64,000 bases of DNA from Crotophaga sulcirostris (lineage: Eukaryota; Chordata; Aves; Cuculiformes; Crotophagidae). The notes under the pieces are model-generated. The model searched no databases, was not told the DNA's origin, and saw nothing but the letters and a program-made list of their open reading frames with translations. Location of the stretch: the NCBI GenBank assembly GCA_013397455.1, contig VYZB01000210.1, positions 1,230,708 through 1,294,707 of the forward strand, in the 5' to 3' direction. Every line of letters begins with the position of its first letter. Position 1 is the first letter of the stretch. Made by a program: the position numbers and the translations under genes. Below, piece after piece: positions 37,011-49,048 of the stretch.

Positions 37011-39040
37011 ATTTGCTATGGTTACCAGAAGAAATGTATTTTTAAAAAACAAGGGCCAAACAACCCTTTGCTTTACCTGGGTGTAATAATCAGGAATAGA
37101 GCTATTTGCTGGCAGGCAGAGGCTTGGGAAAAAAAGTGAATGCTGAAAGAACTTTGGAATGAGAGTAAGCAACAAAGTTGTTAACATGCTTGCTGTGTAC
37201 TGTAGCAGAAAATAAATAAATAACATAGAGGAATGTGATTTTGTGAGGCATTAAATCAGAGAATCAATGGAGATTATTGTGCTGCTATTAAGTACTCATG
37301 AGAACACACCTGAGATACCTGCTTGAGGCCTGCATTCCTTGAAAAAATAAATAGAAATGCCAAGAAAAATGAGAGCAGAAGGGATTATTAGGCACTGGAG
37401 GAAAAAAAATTTTTTTTGAGATCAAATAATTATTGAATAGTTCAGGAGACAGGGACATTTTTAAAGAGAAAGGTGTGATTCTCATGAATAAATCTATTTC
37501 TTGGTGGACATACTTATGGTTCTGGGGAGTCAGAGACTCCTGAGTTTATCAGTTCTGTCTGTAGTTTTGTGCACATGGACTGCACATTGCCTCTGCTGCC
37601 TCCATGGGAAGATGAGCTCTCAGACAAAAGGAAAAGAAATAGCAGCATAGCATCATGTCTACACAAGAGGTTGAGGTTCTGTTACAAAAAGTTCTTGATG
37701 ACTTCCTGGCTGCTGTATTTTTCCCTCGTAAAATGGACATAGTCATATTTGTCTTTCAGCATCCTGGGAACCATGAGCTAAATACATTAACTGGACCTCT
37801 GAACTGCCTCAGTCGAGGCCAAACTGTTGCTCAGGTATGATCTAAGTGCACCTGGTCATTCCTGGGCCCAAGCTGGTGCAAAGATCACCAAATCACATAT
37901 TCTTCCTCCATGAAAGAAACTAATCCAACAAGAACGATTGAAAGCTGAGCCTCATTGGCTCACAAGATGCTCAGCTCAGTCCTGTTCTGTGATGGAACTA
38001 TGGAATTCTTGGGAAATCATCATCTCTCACTTAAAAGCTCTCTTTTCCCATTTTATTGAGAACTTCTGGCTCTGAGTTGTGCGAATGTGTTGGTGGAAGT
38101 CGTATAAGCACAAAATACTGATGAAAGACTGAGATAGGTGGAAACATAAATAAAATAGATGTATATAATATTTCAGGTCCATCAGAAGAAAAATACTTAG
38201 GAGAGAAAAAAAGAGACAACCAGGAAATTAAGGCAAACTTAGAACAGGTGTGAATTAAAATTTTTTTTAAAAAATGTGATTAAAAATCAAAAGTGCTTGG
38301 CCTAATAAAAACTTGACACTTTACGAATTAGGGAAAAAAACTTATGAAAACATACCATCAGAGACTCCCAGTATTTTCAGTTGCACTAAAAATTAAAATC
38401 TCACTCCGATTCCGAGAAGAGCTCAGATTTCAGACAACTGTACTCTTGCACTGGTGTCTAAATGAAGCACCTGAGGCTAAGCAGGTGACCTGAGCATTGC
38501 GTTGACTTTCATGGGCAAGCAAATCAGCGCATGCTGTTCAGTATTTTAGAGACAGGCAACACCAGTCCCCACTTCTTTTTCTCCAGTGAAACCAATTACG
38601 ACACTTCCCCATTCAGAAACAAATCAGCACAGCACTGTGGGGGTTGCAAAAGCATTTTCTAAACACTGCTGTCACCGTGCCTTCACTATTCATTTGTGTA
38701 TTAAGCTCCTAATTTTGAGTGCTAGCAAGAGGTTTCTCAAAGTTCACATAGTGTAATTGTTACCTAAGGCTGGGAGATTCTGCTCTGCTTTCTAGGTTAT
38801 TTAGCTGCAGATAATTTATGAAATTGCTGAGGAGGTTGAAAAATTGTTTCACCTCTCAGTTGTTCATGCTTGCACTGGTTTTACAACAGATGGGAGAGAA
38901 TTTTGCAATCATGAAAGTGAGATCAAAGTTTGATCTCAATAGTTTTAAAGCATAAAAGTGATTCTTTAATTCAGAGCTTGTTCTGTTTTTCTTATTTATA
39001 TGAAATAACATCAGTGAAGCTGCATAGGGTATCACAGATC
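37011..39040. other. Unique noncoding DNA
   Basis: No gene is recognised. A perfect A8T8 palindrome lies at 37402-37417. The frames at 37549-37840 overlap on both strands and match nothing known. Confidence 0.62.
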
Positions 39041-39490
39041 TGTACAGAACTACAGAGAAGGGCAATGAAGCTGATGAAAGGTCTGGAGCACAAGTCTTAT
39101 GAGGAGCAGCTGAGGGAACTGGAGTTGTTTAGCTTGGAGAAGAAGAGGCTGGGGGGAGACCTTTATCATTCTCTACAACTACCTAAAGGGAGATTATAGT
39201 GAGGTGGGTGTGGGTCTCTTCTCCCAAGTAACAAGTGATGGGATGAGATTAAACAGACTCAAGTTGTGCTGGGGAGGTTTAAGTTGTATATTAAGAAATA
39301 GTACCTCACCAAAATTGCTGTCAAACATTGGAACAGGCTGCCCAGGGAAGTGAGGGAGTCACCATCCCTGGAGGTGTTCAAAAACCATGTAGATGTGGCA
39401 CTTTGGCACATGGCTTAGTAGGCACAGTTGTGTTGGACTGAATGATCCTTGAGGTCTTTTCCAACCTTAATGGATCTACGATTCTATTCT
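39041..39490 (+). mobile_element. CR1 LINE 3' end, plus strand
   Basis: On the plus strand, the frame from about 39050 reads MKLMKGLEHKSYEEQLREL and then LFSLEKKRLGGDL, the conserved C-terminal part of CR1 ORF2. Frameshifts follow, then the NRLPREV(R)ESPSLEVF-equivalent region near 39330-39390, the 3' UTR with the aggcacagttgtgttggac block, and a gattctattctg tail. It is the same subfamily as the minus-strand copy at 33472. It is inactive. Confidence 0.93.
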
Positions 39491-39827
39491 GCTGTAAGTT
39501 AACCAGCAGGAGTAGTGTTCTTGGGGTTAACTGTGTAAGAAAAAATTACTCTTCCTAGATTTGCCAGTGAGTCACTTTGGATATTTTTCTTAATATCTAC
39601 CTTTTTAATGATTTAGAAATGCAAAGCAGGTGGCTGATGAATAAGATTGTACAGAAATACGTGTGGTCAGAAGAGAGTTTTTTGGGATAAAGATGTCAGT
39701 CAACTGGACCTGAGTTTTAGTCCATTCTCTGGTGAATAATTTCTGACATGGTCAGCTCACTTAGGACCAGACATACTTTGATCTACATTTCTGTGTCTGT
39801 GTCTCAGATATATCCTTGTTGTCCTTA
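39491..39827. other. Spacer between two oppositely oriented CR1 copies
   Basis: About 340 bp of unique sequence in which nothing is recognised. Confidence 0.6.
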
Positions 39828-40183
39828 TCACAGTATCACAGTATAACCAGGTTGGAAGAGACCTCTGAGATCATCAAGTCCAACCTATAAGCCAACACTA
39901 ACACCATCTCATCACCTAAACCATGGCACTGAGTGCCTCATCCAATCTTCCCTTAAACACATCAAGGGTCAGCGACTCCACCACCTCCCTGGGCAGTGCA
40001 TTCCAGTGGCCAATCACCCTTTCAGTGTAGAACTTCTTCCTAACATCAAGTCTAAACCCCCCCTGACGAAGCTTAAGTCCGTGCCCTCTAGTTCTGTCAC
40101 TGGTCACCTGTGAGAAGAGACCAACGCCCGCTTGACTACAACCTCCTTTTAGGTAGTTGTAGAGAGCAATAAGGTCACCCCTT
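39828..40183 (-). mobile_element. CR1 LINE 3' end, minus strand, well preserved
   Basis: The minus strand encodes [20 protein letters not shown], then [20 protein letters not shown], ending at [10 protein letters not shown] and a stop, all in one open frame of about 63 codons. The 3' UTR and tcacagtatcacagta tail lie to the left. The intact C-terminal frame and close likeness to the copy at 17021 mark it as one of the younger CR1 insertions here. It is 5'-truncated at about 40183. Confidence 0.94.
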
Positions 40184-43047
40184 ATGCACCTGACTAATCA
40201 AAAGTTTTCATGTTATAGCTGAACATATCCAATGAGTATCCGTGCTGAAGAGGAAGATTTGCCCTCAACATTCTGTTGCCATCAGCCACGTCGCTGTGCC
40301 ATTCCTTTGTGTCATTTCTGGCAGTTATCTGATCCCTCATTCAGTGTGAACACAATGTTTACTGCAGGTTTTTGGAGTTTGGGGAGCAGTTTTTTTTATT
40401 TTTCTTAGGTTTAATTTTCTAAACTTTAGCTTCCAGAGGTTGTTTGTGGAGGGAAGGCAGGGGATCAGGAAAGTGGCACACACAGTGCAAGGGAAGCATT
40501 TAGACAGAGGCAGGAGATAAAGAAAGCAGAAGATGTGATTGACACTATTGACATAACTGTCTTACCTACAACATGAAAACTCTGAACTAACTGATTTAGG
40601 AGCTTAGTCAGAAAAATTTCGTTTCTTTTCATGGTGAGACATCAACATCTTTAGAAGAGGTGATTTGGATCTCCTATGGGCAAGACCATCTTTTCCTCAC
40701 TGACTCCAAGGCAGCTTAACTGTTTAGCATGAAGGCTTAACTTCTGGGAAACTAAAATAAAATGAGTTGAACCATAAACCGAGCACTTCAGTTGAAAGCC
40801 TGACATTAGGTGAGATCTGGGCCCTTGCCACCAACAGAAAGTCACAAGGATGGTAAAGCTGCTTAAAAAAAGGCATTATTGTCTGCCTCCAGGATTTTTT
40901 ATGAAAGCAGCTACATTATGAGTAGACAGTAAAACCTATTTTTGGACTTGTGTCTATATCCTAAGTGATTATACACTAAACTGCTGATAAGATGAAAATT
41001 CCACTTCATCTTTTGGGAAGAAAAAAAAACCCCAAAAATAAAAGCCTAATTGCCTCTAAGGAGCCTTTCAGGTAAGCTAGGAAAGGGAATACACTGGGAA
41101 GGCACTGGGTTTAGATATAATTAGGGTTTCTAATCGCTTGGTGGCATCAGACCCTAGGGAATGTTGTGCCAGCACACATGTTTAAGGGACTTCAGGCATC
41201 TCTAGAGCAAGGACAAAACTCAACAGGGCTTATGTAAATGCCAATAACATCAGAATATTGAAATCAGGATATTACAGAGGCATTTGGGTGCTCAAATCCC
41301 TTTTTGGAACGAACTTTTAGCCTTTCTGTGCCAGAGTTCACCGTCGGAAAAATGGAGCTAAACAGTATCTTCCAAGGTTGAAGGAGAGCAGAATACCAAA
41401 AAGACAATAAAATCCAGATCCTTCTGTAATAAGGAATGGGAGAGGAAGAAACTGAATGCTTTTATATCACTCTATTTATCTGTCTAATAGCTCTACTTCT
41501 ATAAGTGGTCAGAATTTGCAGTTTCCTTTATGATATCTGAAAATCCCCTGTTTGTTGGGATCTTGCAGAAGCCACTTCCATAATGTGTCCATATTCTATT
41601 TCCCCATTTGTAAAATAGAGATTGTAAAACTTATTTTCTCTGGCTGAGCTGATCAGATGGAAAGCACTTCAGGGCAGGGACCATCTTTTACCATAGAGGA
41701 GTATCATACAGGAAAGGTAATAAAAAAGTATCCATCCAAATTGTTTTTAATAGCAAAAATTGTTTTCAACAGAAGATATGGGCATACAAATCAATTACTA
41801 CATTTTGTAGAAAAAATAATGTATATCTTGCCCAACACCCCCTTGAGGCTCAGTTCTATGGTTATTTGATGTGAGATAGGTTATGCATTGTCATTTCTGC
41901 TGCTAAGTTTCTCTGGTGCATTTAATGAGTATGTAAAAAGTCTCCTTTTTTGTACCATTGTGAGGCGTCATTCATGCTTGGAAAACACCGTGAGCTTCTC
42001 CAACAATGGCTAAAAACCTTCATTATTCTCACATGCAAACAATAAAAAGTTGGGGAGCAGAGATCTCCATCTCTTCCTTTAAACACATTTGACTTACAAG
42101 CTCTATAACTTTCAAACAAGATTAGCATTATCAATAAATCACCAGGTTCACAGATGAGAAACACGACAGAATGCCTTGTTGCCGAGGCATATATAATGAC
42201 AATAGGTGCCTTAACAACAGTTATAACTGTGCTGCAACAGATTGTGCCCTAAAGCAGAAAATATCCTGCACACAAGAGGTTGTTCAGGTACAGAAAAAAA
42301 TTTAAAAGTTTACTTATCATTGTTAACATTTTCAAGGCAGAAAGATAAAGAGGGCAGGAGCAGGAAGGGCAGGACTAGGGGAAGGGGAAAAAAAAAGCGG
42401 GGAGAAATTGCAAAGCTCTCAAGTTTTAAGACAGCTCAACCAGCTGTCGGGTAGCCAGGCAGAACAAAGCAGAGCACGTTTTGGGAGAAAAGCATCTCTG
42501 TTTGCAACCACGAGGGTATCCGTGGGTTCAGTGTTTTCGCACACCACAGAGTCTTCATGACACGTATCTTGTCCTGTGAGTCCCATGCTCAGTTTTCTGA
42601 CAGCTCACTCTTTTTCTCACACATCCTCCGTGTGTCCCAGGGTACATCCCTTTCTCTGGCTTGCTCCATCGGAAATCAATGAGAACCTCATCGTCTGTGT
42701 GCCAGGCACGCTCTGAAAGGCTGATTTGCCACCGGTTTCACTGGTGCAGCTCAAGGGAGAAATATAGGAGGAAAAGAGAGAAAAAGAGAAGGAAATGAAA
42801 GCCTCAGAAACACTCGCCTAATTATTCATATACACTACCAGATCACAAACAGTCTGCTTCAAGATTTCAGAAGGTAGACGGATTCTTGAGAAATATTTAA
42901 ACAAGGGACATTGACATTTGTCTGCAAAACTATATGGAATTACTGTTCAACTTAGGAGCTGGTACCAGTGAAAGGCTAGGACTAGAACCAGCAGCCAGGG
43001 CTACAGGAGGGTCTGGAGGTGGGCAACATAACGTGGACCGTGGGATG
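40184..43047. other. Unique noncoding DNA
   Basis: A purine-rich stretch lies at 42340-42410 (it keeps an Arg/Lys/Gly-rich frame open), followed by a slightly CpG-richer patch at 42470-42740. No gene or repeat family is recognised. Confidence 0.6.
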
Positions 43048-43210
43048 TCATAGAATCATAGAAACGCTTCAGATGGCAAAGACCTTTAAGATCACCAAGG
43101 CCAATCATAAACCTGACACTGCCAAGCCCACCACTAAACCAGGTCCCTAAGCACCACACCTGCATGGCTTTTAAATACCTCCAGGGATGGTGATTACACC
43201 ATTACCTGGT
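43048..43210 (-). mobile_element. CR1 LINE 3' terminal fragment, minus strand
   Basis: The left end has the tcatagaatcatagaa tail, followed by gacctttaagatcacc and the ccactaaaccaggtccctaagcacc block of the CR1 3' UTR. Only the 3' UTR and the last codons remain, and it is more diverged than the other copies. Confidence 0.88.
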
Positions 43211-43226
43211 TGTCCCTTCTAATTCA

Positions 43227-43275
43227 GCTGCCCAATCAGCTTTAATTTTGGCTGCCCAATTGTCTTTAATTAAAA
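43227..43275. repeat. Tandem duplication of about 25 bp
   Basis: Two adjacent units begin gctgcccaat and end in ctttaatt, starting near 43227 and 43251. They sit directly beyond the truncated end of the CR1 fragment. Confidence 0.75.
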
Positions 43276-44193
43276 GATAATTGTGATGCAGTGGGTTAAT
43301 AATGGACACCCATACATTCAAAGCAGCTCTTCCTTCCCAGTCCTGTAAGTCTGCACCGGGTTAAGTGCTGGACTGAGAGTATCTTCAGCACTAAAGAAAC
43401 CCAGACAGCATATTTTTCTGCCTTTGTTAAAGCAGAGTTAACAGCAATTGCAGAAGAGTAAATCTTGAAATACGTTGTTACCATGTTGTAGCACAATTAT
43501 TTTTTTTTTAAGGAGATGCAAAAGAGCTATCTCTAACTAGCTACATGACATAGGGTGCCTAGGACTTCACTTTACTTTAGATTTCTTGTGTGACCTAGAG
43601 GCACTTCTTGAGGCTTAGACACCAAAACAAGAAAGAGGTGTCTGCTTTGTGTTGCATGAACACTGTGGTGCTGCCCTGCTTGAACTACTGAACCATAAAA
43701 GCTCAGCCTCTATGAATCAGGGCTCCATTCCTGGGTTTCTCCTTGTTTTGGAGAAAGCTGTTTCACCTGGATTCATCCTAGACTTGTTCATCTGTTTCCT
43801 CCCTCAGTGATTTCAATGAATATAATGTTCAGGAGGAGCATTAATTTTACAGACTCGTCAGATTTAGACGTCACACTTTCTTCAGTGTTTTGGCACCAAA
43901 ATGAGGCAGGAGCAGATTGCCCTCCTCGTTCTAAGCCTGTAAAGAGGGAAGATTGCTCAACTACTTCATCTTGCAAAAAGTTTCTGGGGTGGTACCATGG
44001 CACAGGCAGTCTGTAGGTCCTTCCTGAGCTGACAGTGGTCTGTGACGAGCCAAATTGCAGCTTGCCCTTGCAGCCAGACATCATCACTGCTCAGGGTGGA
44101 ACTGCAGTTGTGAGAGGTGATGATACAGATCTGAGTATTAACAATAATAGCATCCACCAGGCTGCTGTATTAATTCTTCAAGTGGTATGACAC
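43276..44193. other. Unique noncoding DNA
   Basis: Overlapping frames on both strands at 43788-44157 (up to 99 codons) match no known protein. No transposon signature is visible. Confidence 0.58.

Positions 44194-44218
<25 letters not shown>
44194..44218. repeat. Poly-A run (25 A)
   Basis: Twenty-five consecutive A residues lie here, followed by gagaaaag. No retroposed gene body is recognised to its left, although a frame-poor, less AT-rich stretch (43900-44190) precedes it, so an old processed pseudogene cannot be fully excluded. Confidence 0.9.
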
Positions 44219-44225
<7 letters not shown>

Positions 44226-47200
44226 GCTAACACAGATAACTCCTTTGGGACACTGGACCCTCAGGGCAGATGAAAATTACCCTCCTCTCTGCTTTGGCAT
44301 CCTGCATTGCCTTCTCTCCATGGCTCTGTGCTGTTCCAAGCCATTTTCTCATCGCATGTCAAGGTGAGAAGAGCAGCTTGAGATGATGGAGATGACTGTA
44401 ATGTACCAAGAGAGAGAATCAACCCAGATATGAGGTTTGTAGCTTGGTTTCGGATTGCAGATTTTCTTGACTAATGATTGGAATAGAAAGGGAATCCCAA
44501 AATGCTCTTGGTACAAATGGTACCTGCTCCTCAAGTCATATCAGTCTTCCAAACCAGAATTCCTGCATTGCTAAAAGCTGGAATGAGGGCTTATAGACCC
44601 CTAATTATATGCAAGTTTATCATAAGATATTAATTTATCTTTTTTTTGGTTATTCATTTATTCTAACTGCAAATCATTAACAAGTTTAATCAACCTCCAT
44701 TGCATTTGTTGTTTTAAAGATTGGTTATATTTAAAATAGCAGTTTCTAATTCTTTCTGGGAAGAACAACTTTTTTTGTTTGTTTATTTGTTTGTAGGAAA
44801 CTGAGATTTTTAAGCAATCACTTGATTTCAAGAGCTGGGTCTTTAAGGAAAATATCAGTATTATAAATTAATGGTAATATTATGGAAATTGATTACCTTG
44901 GCTCGAAACACCAATCAAATTCAAAAGCTAAGGACAGGTATATACAGAAAAATACAGATTGCGGACTCTGGTCATTTTTTACACTTTTGGAGTGACATTT
45001 GGTCCTTGGAATAACCCTATAGACTACTCCAAAAACAAACCACTAACCACTGAAAAGATGAGTTGATATGGGCATACAAGAAGAGCACTAAGTAGACCGG
45101 TTCATGGGAAACTGGTGTTTCTAAAATTCAAAACCGGTCCTTTATTTTCAGGCCAAATTATGCTCCTGTTAGAAAAATTTTTATTTTTCTGGCATTAACA
45201 GTCCTGCAGGAACTTACCAAGTTACATGCTTTGAAGGATGTAATTTTTTTCCCAGAAAACTTATAGCTTAATCAAATCAAAACACATTTTCATGTGGTCC
45301 TTTATAAAAGTTTCTTCAATGTGTTTTCTATGCCAAATTCAGCCTCTAGCCACTTCGCTCTAGAACTGTTTAATTAAGCATTTCAGGGTTGGAGGGTTTG
45401 GGTGGTTTTTTAATTACTTGAAAAAGTTTTTCTCCTCTGTTTTTTTCCAAATGCTACATACACCAAGAAAAATTTTACAGTAAACTCTCCAGAAATGAGG
45501 AACAAAGCAAGCAAAGCCAACTTCAGTTTGCCTCAACGGAGATTTATTTTTCTCTCCAAAAGGCAAACAGTGTTTAGCTATGAGATTCTGCAAAATAAAT
45601 TACTGAATAGTGATTTAGGTTATCTGTTTGTAGAATCTGGCAGTACTCTATTAGCAGGAGGAAACTATGCCAATTTATAGTAATTTGTGAATGAGATAGT
45701 ACAACATTAAATTGAGAAATGTAACGTGGTTCTTGGGAAGGTAAATACATGTCTGACAGAATAGATACTTTCCATTTGATATTTTCACCAGTTACTAGAG
45801 CTCTGAATTTCAAACTAGACCTGAAAAGAGGAACTTGGGCTGTTGTTTGTTATGTATTCACTTTCGCTTCCCTAAGTTTAGACTTAAATATTAATGAAGG
45901 AAAGATTAAAAAAATAAAAGCAAATCCCATAAACCCCCTCCAGCCATGCAGTGGGAACCCATCATTTTCTAGCTAGTGGCAATACAAATAATGTAATGTC
46001 TTTTTCCTACACATTTTTAAGGATCGTTAGAGATACCTGAACTACCTGAAAATAAGTAAATAAAAACAATGGAATATTCAGTTGCTTGTGAATTCTTGGC
46101 ACATGGATGGAGCACATTTCTTCCTGATTAGAACAGCAAGACATGTCTGTCATCTCTGCCAAGACCCATCTCCAATGCTCAGCACTGAAAACATTGCCTT
46201 TTGATGCTTCTTTGGCCATAACTCAATCTTTCTGGTAGCAACAAGAGCTGAATAAAGGAATGTTTTTCAGTTTGTTGCTGCAATACGAAGCCTGAGGAAA
46301 AGTATTAAGCTGTGCTGAAGTGAAAAATAAATTTTTGTTGGATTTAAAATGATGATTTAACCCAAGTCTATTTTGTTGGGTTTGGTCTTATGTTTTTTTT
46401 TCTAGACTTAGTCTTATTCTGCAAGTGGATGTTTTCAGTGAAATACTGCCTCAATTTTTTTTTTGAAAATACTAAAGCATCTTTCTACTTTTCCAAAATG
46501 GAGTGTATCATTAAAAAATCCAGTGAATGCTCTTCCTATTCACCTCAATTTGGAGAGATGGATGTGGTCCTTATTTATCTGTGTGTTTGATTTTTTTCTA
46601 AAAATACACACTCAACCGAGACTGAATTTGAAAACCTCATTTAGTCTCTATGAATCAAGTCATAATTTTTATTGAATACGCTCATTCACAATCTTGGCAG
46701 ATGAATGTTGGACTCGGGACTGCAGTTCAGCAGATTTTAAGAGCAGCCTTCAGAAAGTGTTAGAGGGCCTGGTTTCAGCAGTAATAAATTTAAAAAAAAG
46801 CTTAAAGTTAAATCCAAAACTGGGTATCTATCTGTTCTGTAGACACCAGAAGGAGGTCATCTGATAGAAATGGTGATTTCTCCCATTGTAAAGTATGCGT
46901 TCACAAATGGTGGCATGAATTACTCTCTGGAAATGTTTATCTCTCTTTGCTGACTATGGAGGTTGCTTAGACAGCTTGTACATATTAACTTTTAGATATG
47001 CAGCACTGAGTAAAATGACCTTCATTGCGCTGTCTTCCTCATGCAAACTGGAATTGGATGTACCCTGACACAAGAAAAAAGGAGAAGTTAATATCCAAAA
47101 GAAACAATCTGTCGAAGAACTCAGGCACATTAGAAATCGATGGATTTGCTTCATGTACATTTTTAGAAATGCTGAAGGATTGCTTATTTTTTAAAGAGCA

Positions 47201-48749
47201 GACAGACCCATTCTGATTTTCTTGAAAATTTCTGTCATATTTCCTATTTTGCATTAAGAATAAACACAACTCATAGAAAACCTATGGCCAGTACTGTGTT
47301 TAGTGTAAACACAATCTGTGATACTAACTGTTGAAGAATGTGAAAAGGTTTTACTGGATTACAGAAAATGTCTTTAACGCTGCCAATTTTTCAAGAGAAG
47401 TTTCATTTTTAAGAAAAGTTGAATTCTGATGCAGAAAAACATTCATCAGCCTAGTCTATTCATAAATAGTCTTCATGAATAATTTATTTTTGAGGTTAGT
47501 GTTCAAATTAAAAAAAGTTTGCTTCAGGAAAAGCTTCAGTTGGCAAAGTTTAAGGTTTTCTGATGGAACTTTCAACTGTATATAAACTTTAGTCAGTATT
47601 CTGTAATAAATTAACTTTAAATGAGTAAAAACCACAGTATTTACTTTTTTAATTGCACTTTTTAACATTTGGGGACTTATTGAAATATCTTTATCACACT
47701 GAAATCATACATTAAATTCAGGTTAAGCTGAAATATAGATTGAGGCCGCAAAGATGTGTTTTTCACTAGGTAAAACGTTTTCAGGCAGGAGTTTGTTTGG
47801 TCTTAACTGCACCTAATAATTTCAAAATCACTATGAAAGACACCAGGATGTTAGTAACATCTACCTGGTTATTTAGTTATGTTAGCATCATCTTTCACAT
47901 CAGACCCATCCTCTGGCTTCCTAAGATAATAATTTAAAGGTGAGATTCACTGGCACAGGACAAGCTGACCACATCCATAACATCACTCAAATGTGGACTT
48001 CAGTTGTCTAAGATTTCTCTATACTTAGCAGAATAAAACCAAGAAGTTCCTGGGATAATTTATTCATTTCTAGGTAGGTCTGTGAGAAAGAGAAATCTTC
48101 CTGAAATGCCTCTTCATTTCCATTAATATGAAGGAGGGTGATAGCAGCTAACTTAATTAAAGCTCCATCTTTAGACAGCTCAGTTGAAGTGATATGAATC
48201 CCACTTTTAGCATGGCCTACGTACAGAAAACAAAAAACTCACTTAGAATAATGCTTTGTATGGATTTTTTTCTAATGAGCTCATATTTATCAGGGCATTT
48301 TATATGTTTTCACCCTTCCCCTTCTTATTTTTTTTTTCCTCATTCCACCTTAATGTTTTTATGTAGTGCATTCATAAAAACTGAATAATAGATTTTTTTA
48401 GGTAATTAATTTCTATTATAGGTTCATGTAAGAGTTTTCAAATAGTAAGGATGAGAGATAGAAAAGAAAATATTATTACAATAGAGAAGATCTATTCAAG
48501 ACAGAAGGAAAAACAACTGGTTCCTGTTCTTTGTTTAATCTATACAAGGATCAAATGGATAAACCCTGCATGTAAGAGCACACCAGCAAGATTAAACATC
48601 TAATCATGCTGATTCTGGTTTACATCGCCAGGGTTAAATTCAGAGCAAGACATTTTTCCCCCAAACACACTAATTGGGGAAATTTTCACCTTATTTGGAA
48701 GCAATGGCAGATGATCAGGCATTAACACCAAGATGATCCCGTCCCTCTT
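44219..48749. other. AT-rich noncoding DNA
   Basis: No gene, RNA gene or transposon is recognised across about 4.5 kb. T-rich runs (44640, 46391, 46454, 48328) and many short frames occur, none resembling a known protein. Confidence 0.62.
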
Positions 48750-49048
48750 AGAATCATAGAATCATAGAATGGTTTGAGTTGTAAGGGACCCTGAAGATCA
48801 TCCAGTTCTAACTCCCCTACCTCCCACCAGCCCAGGCTGCTCAAGGCCGCATTCAACCAGGCCTTGAAAACTTCCAGGAGGGGGTACCCACAGCTTCCCT
48901 GGGCAACCTGTTCCAGGGCCTCACCGCCCTCATTGTGAACAATTTCTTCCTGATGTCTAATCTAAATCTCCCTGACTACAGACCCTTGTACAAAGTCCCT
49001 CCCCAGCTTTCCTGTAGGCCCCAGTCAGGGACTGGAAGGCCTCTTCAA
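48750..49048 (-). mobile_element. CR1 LINE 3' end, minus strand, older subfamily
   Basis: The left end shows agaatcatagaatcatagaa, then gaccctgaagatcatccag and cccaccagcccaggctgctc of a CR1 3' UTR. The minus-strand coding end then covers NCSQ and GNRLRE-like remnants up to the gactggaaggcctc region. The 3' UTR differs from all other copies here (a longer type with the cccaggctgctcaaggc block), so it is a separate subfamily. It is degenerate. Confidence 0.9.

Noticed and set aside
43788..44218. Possible processed pseudogene ending in the poly-A at 44194
   Set aside because: A poly-A run follows frame-containing DNA, but no gene is recognisable and no target-site duplication was found.
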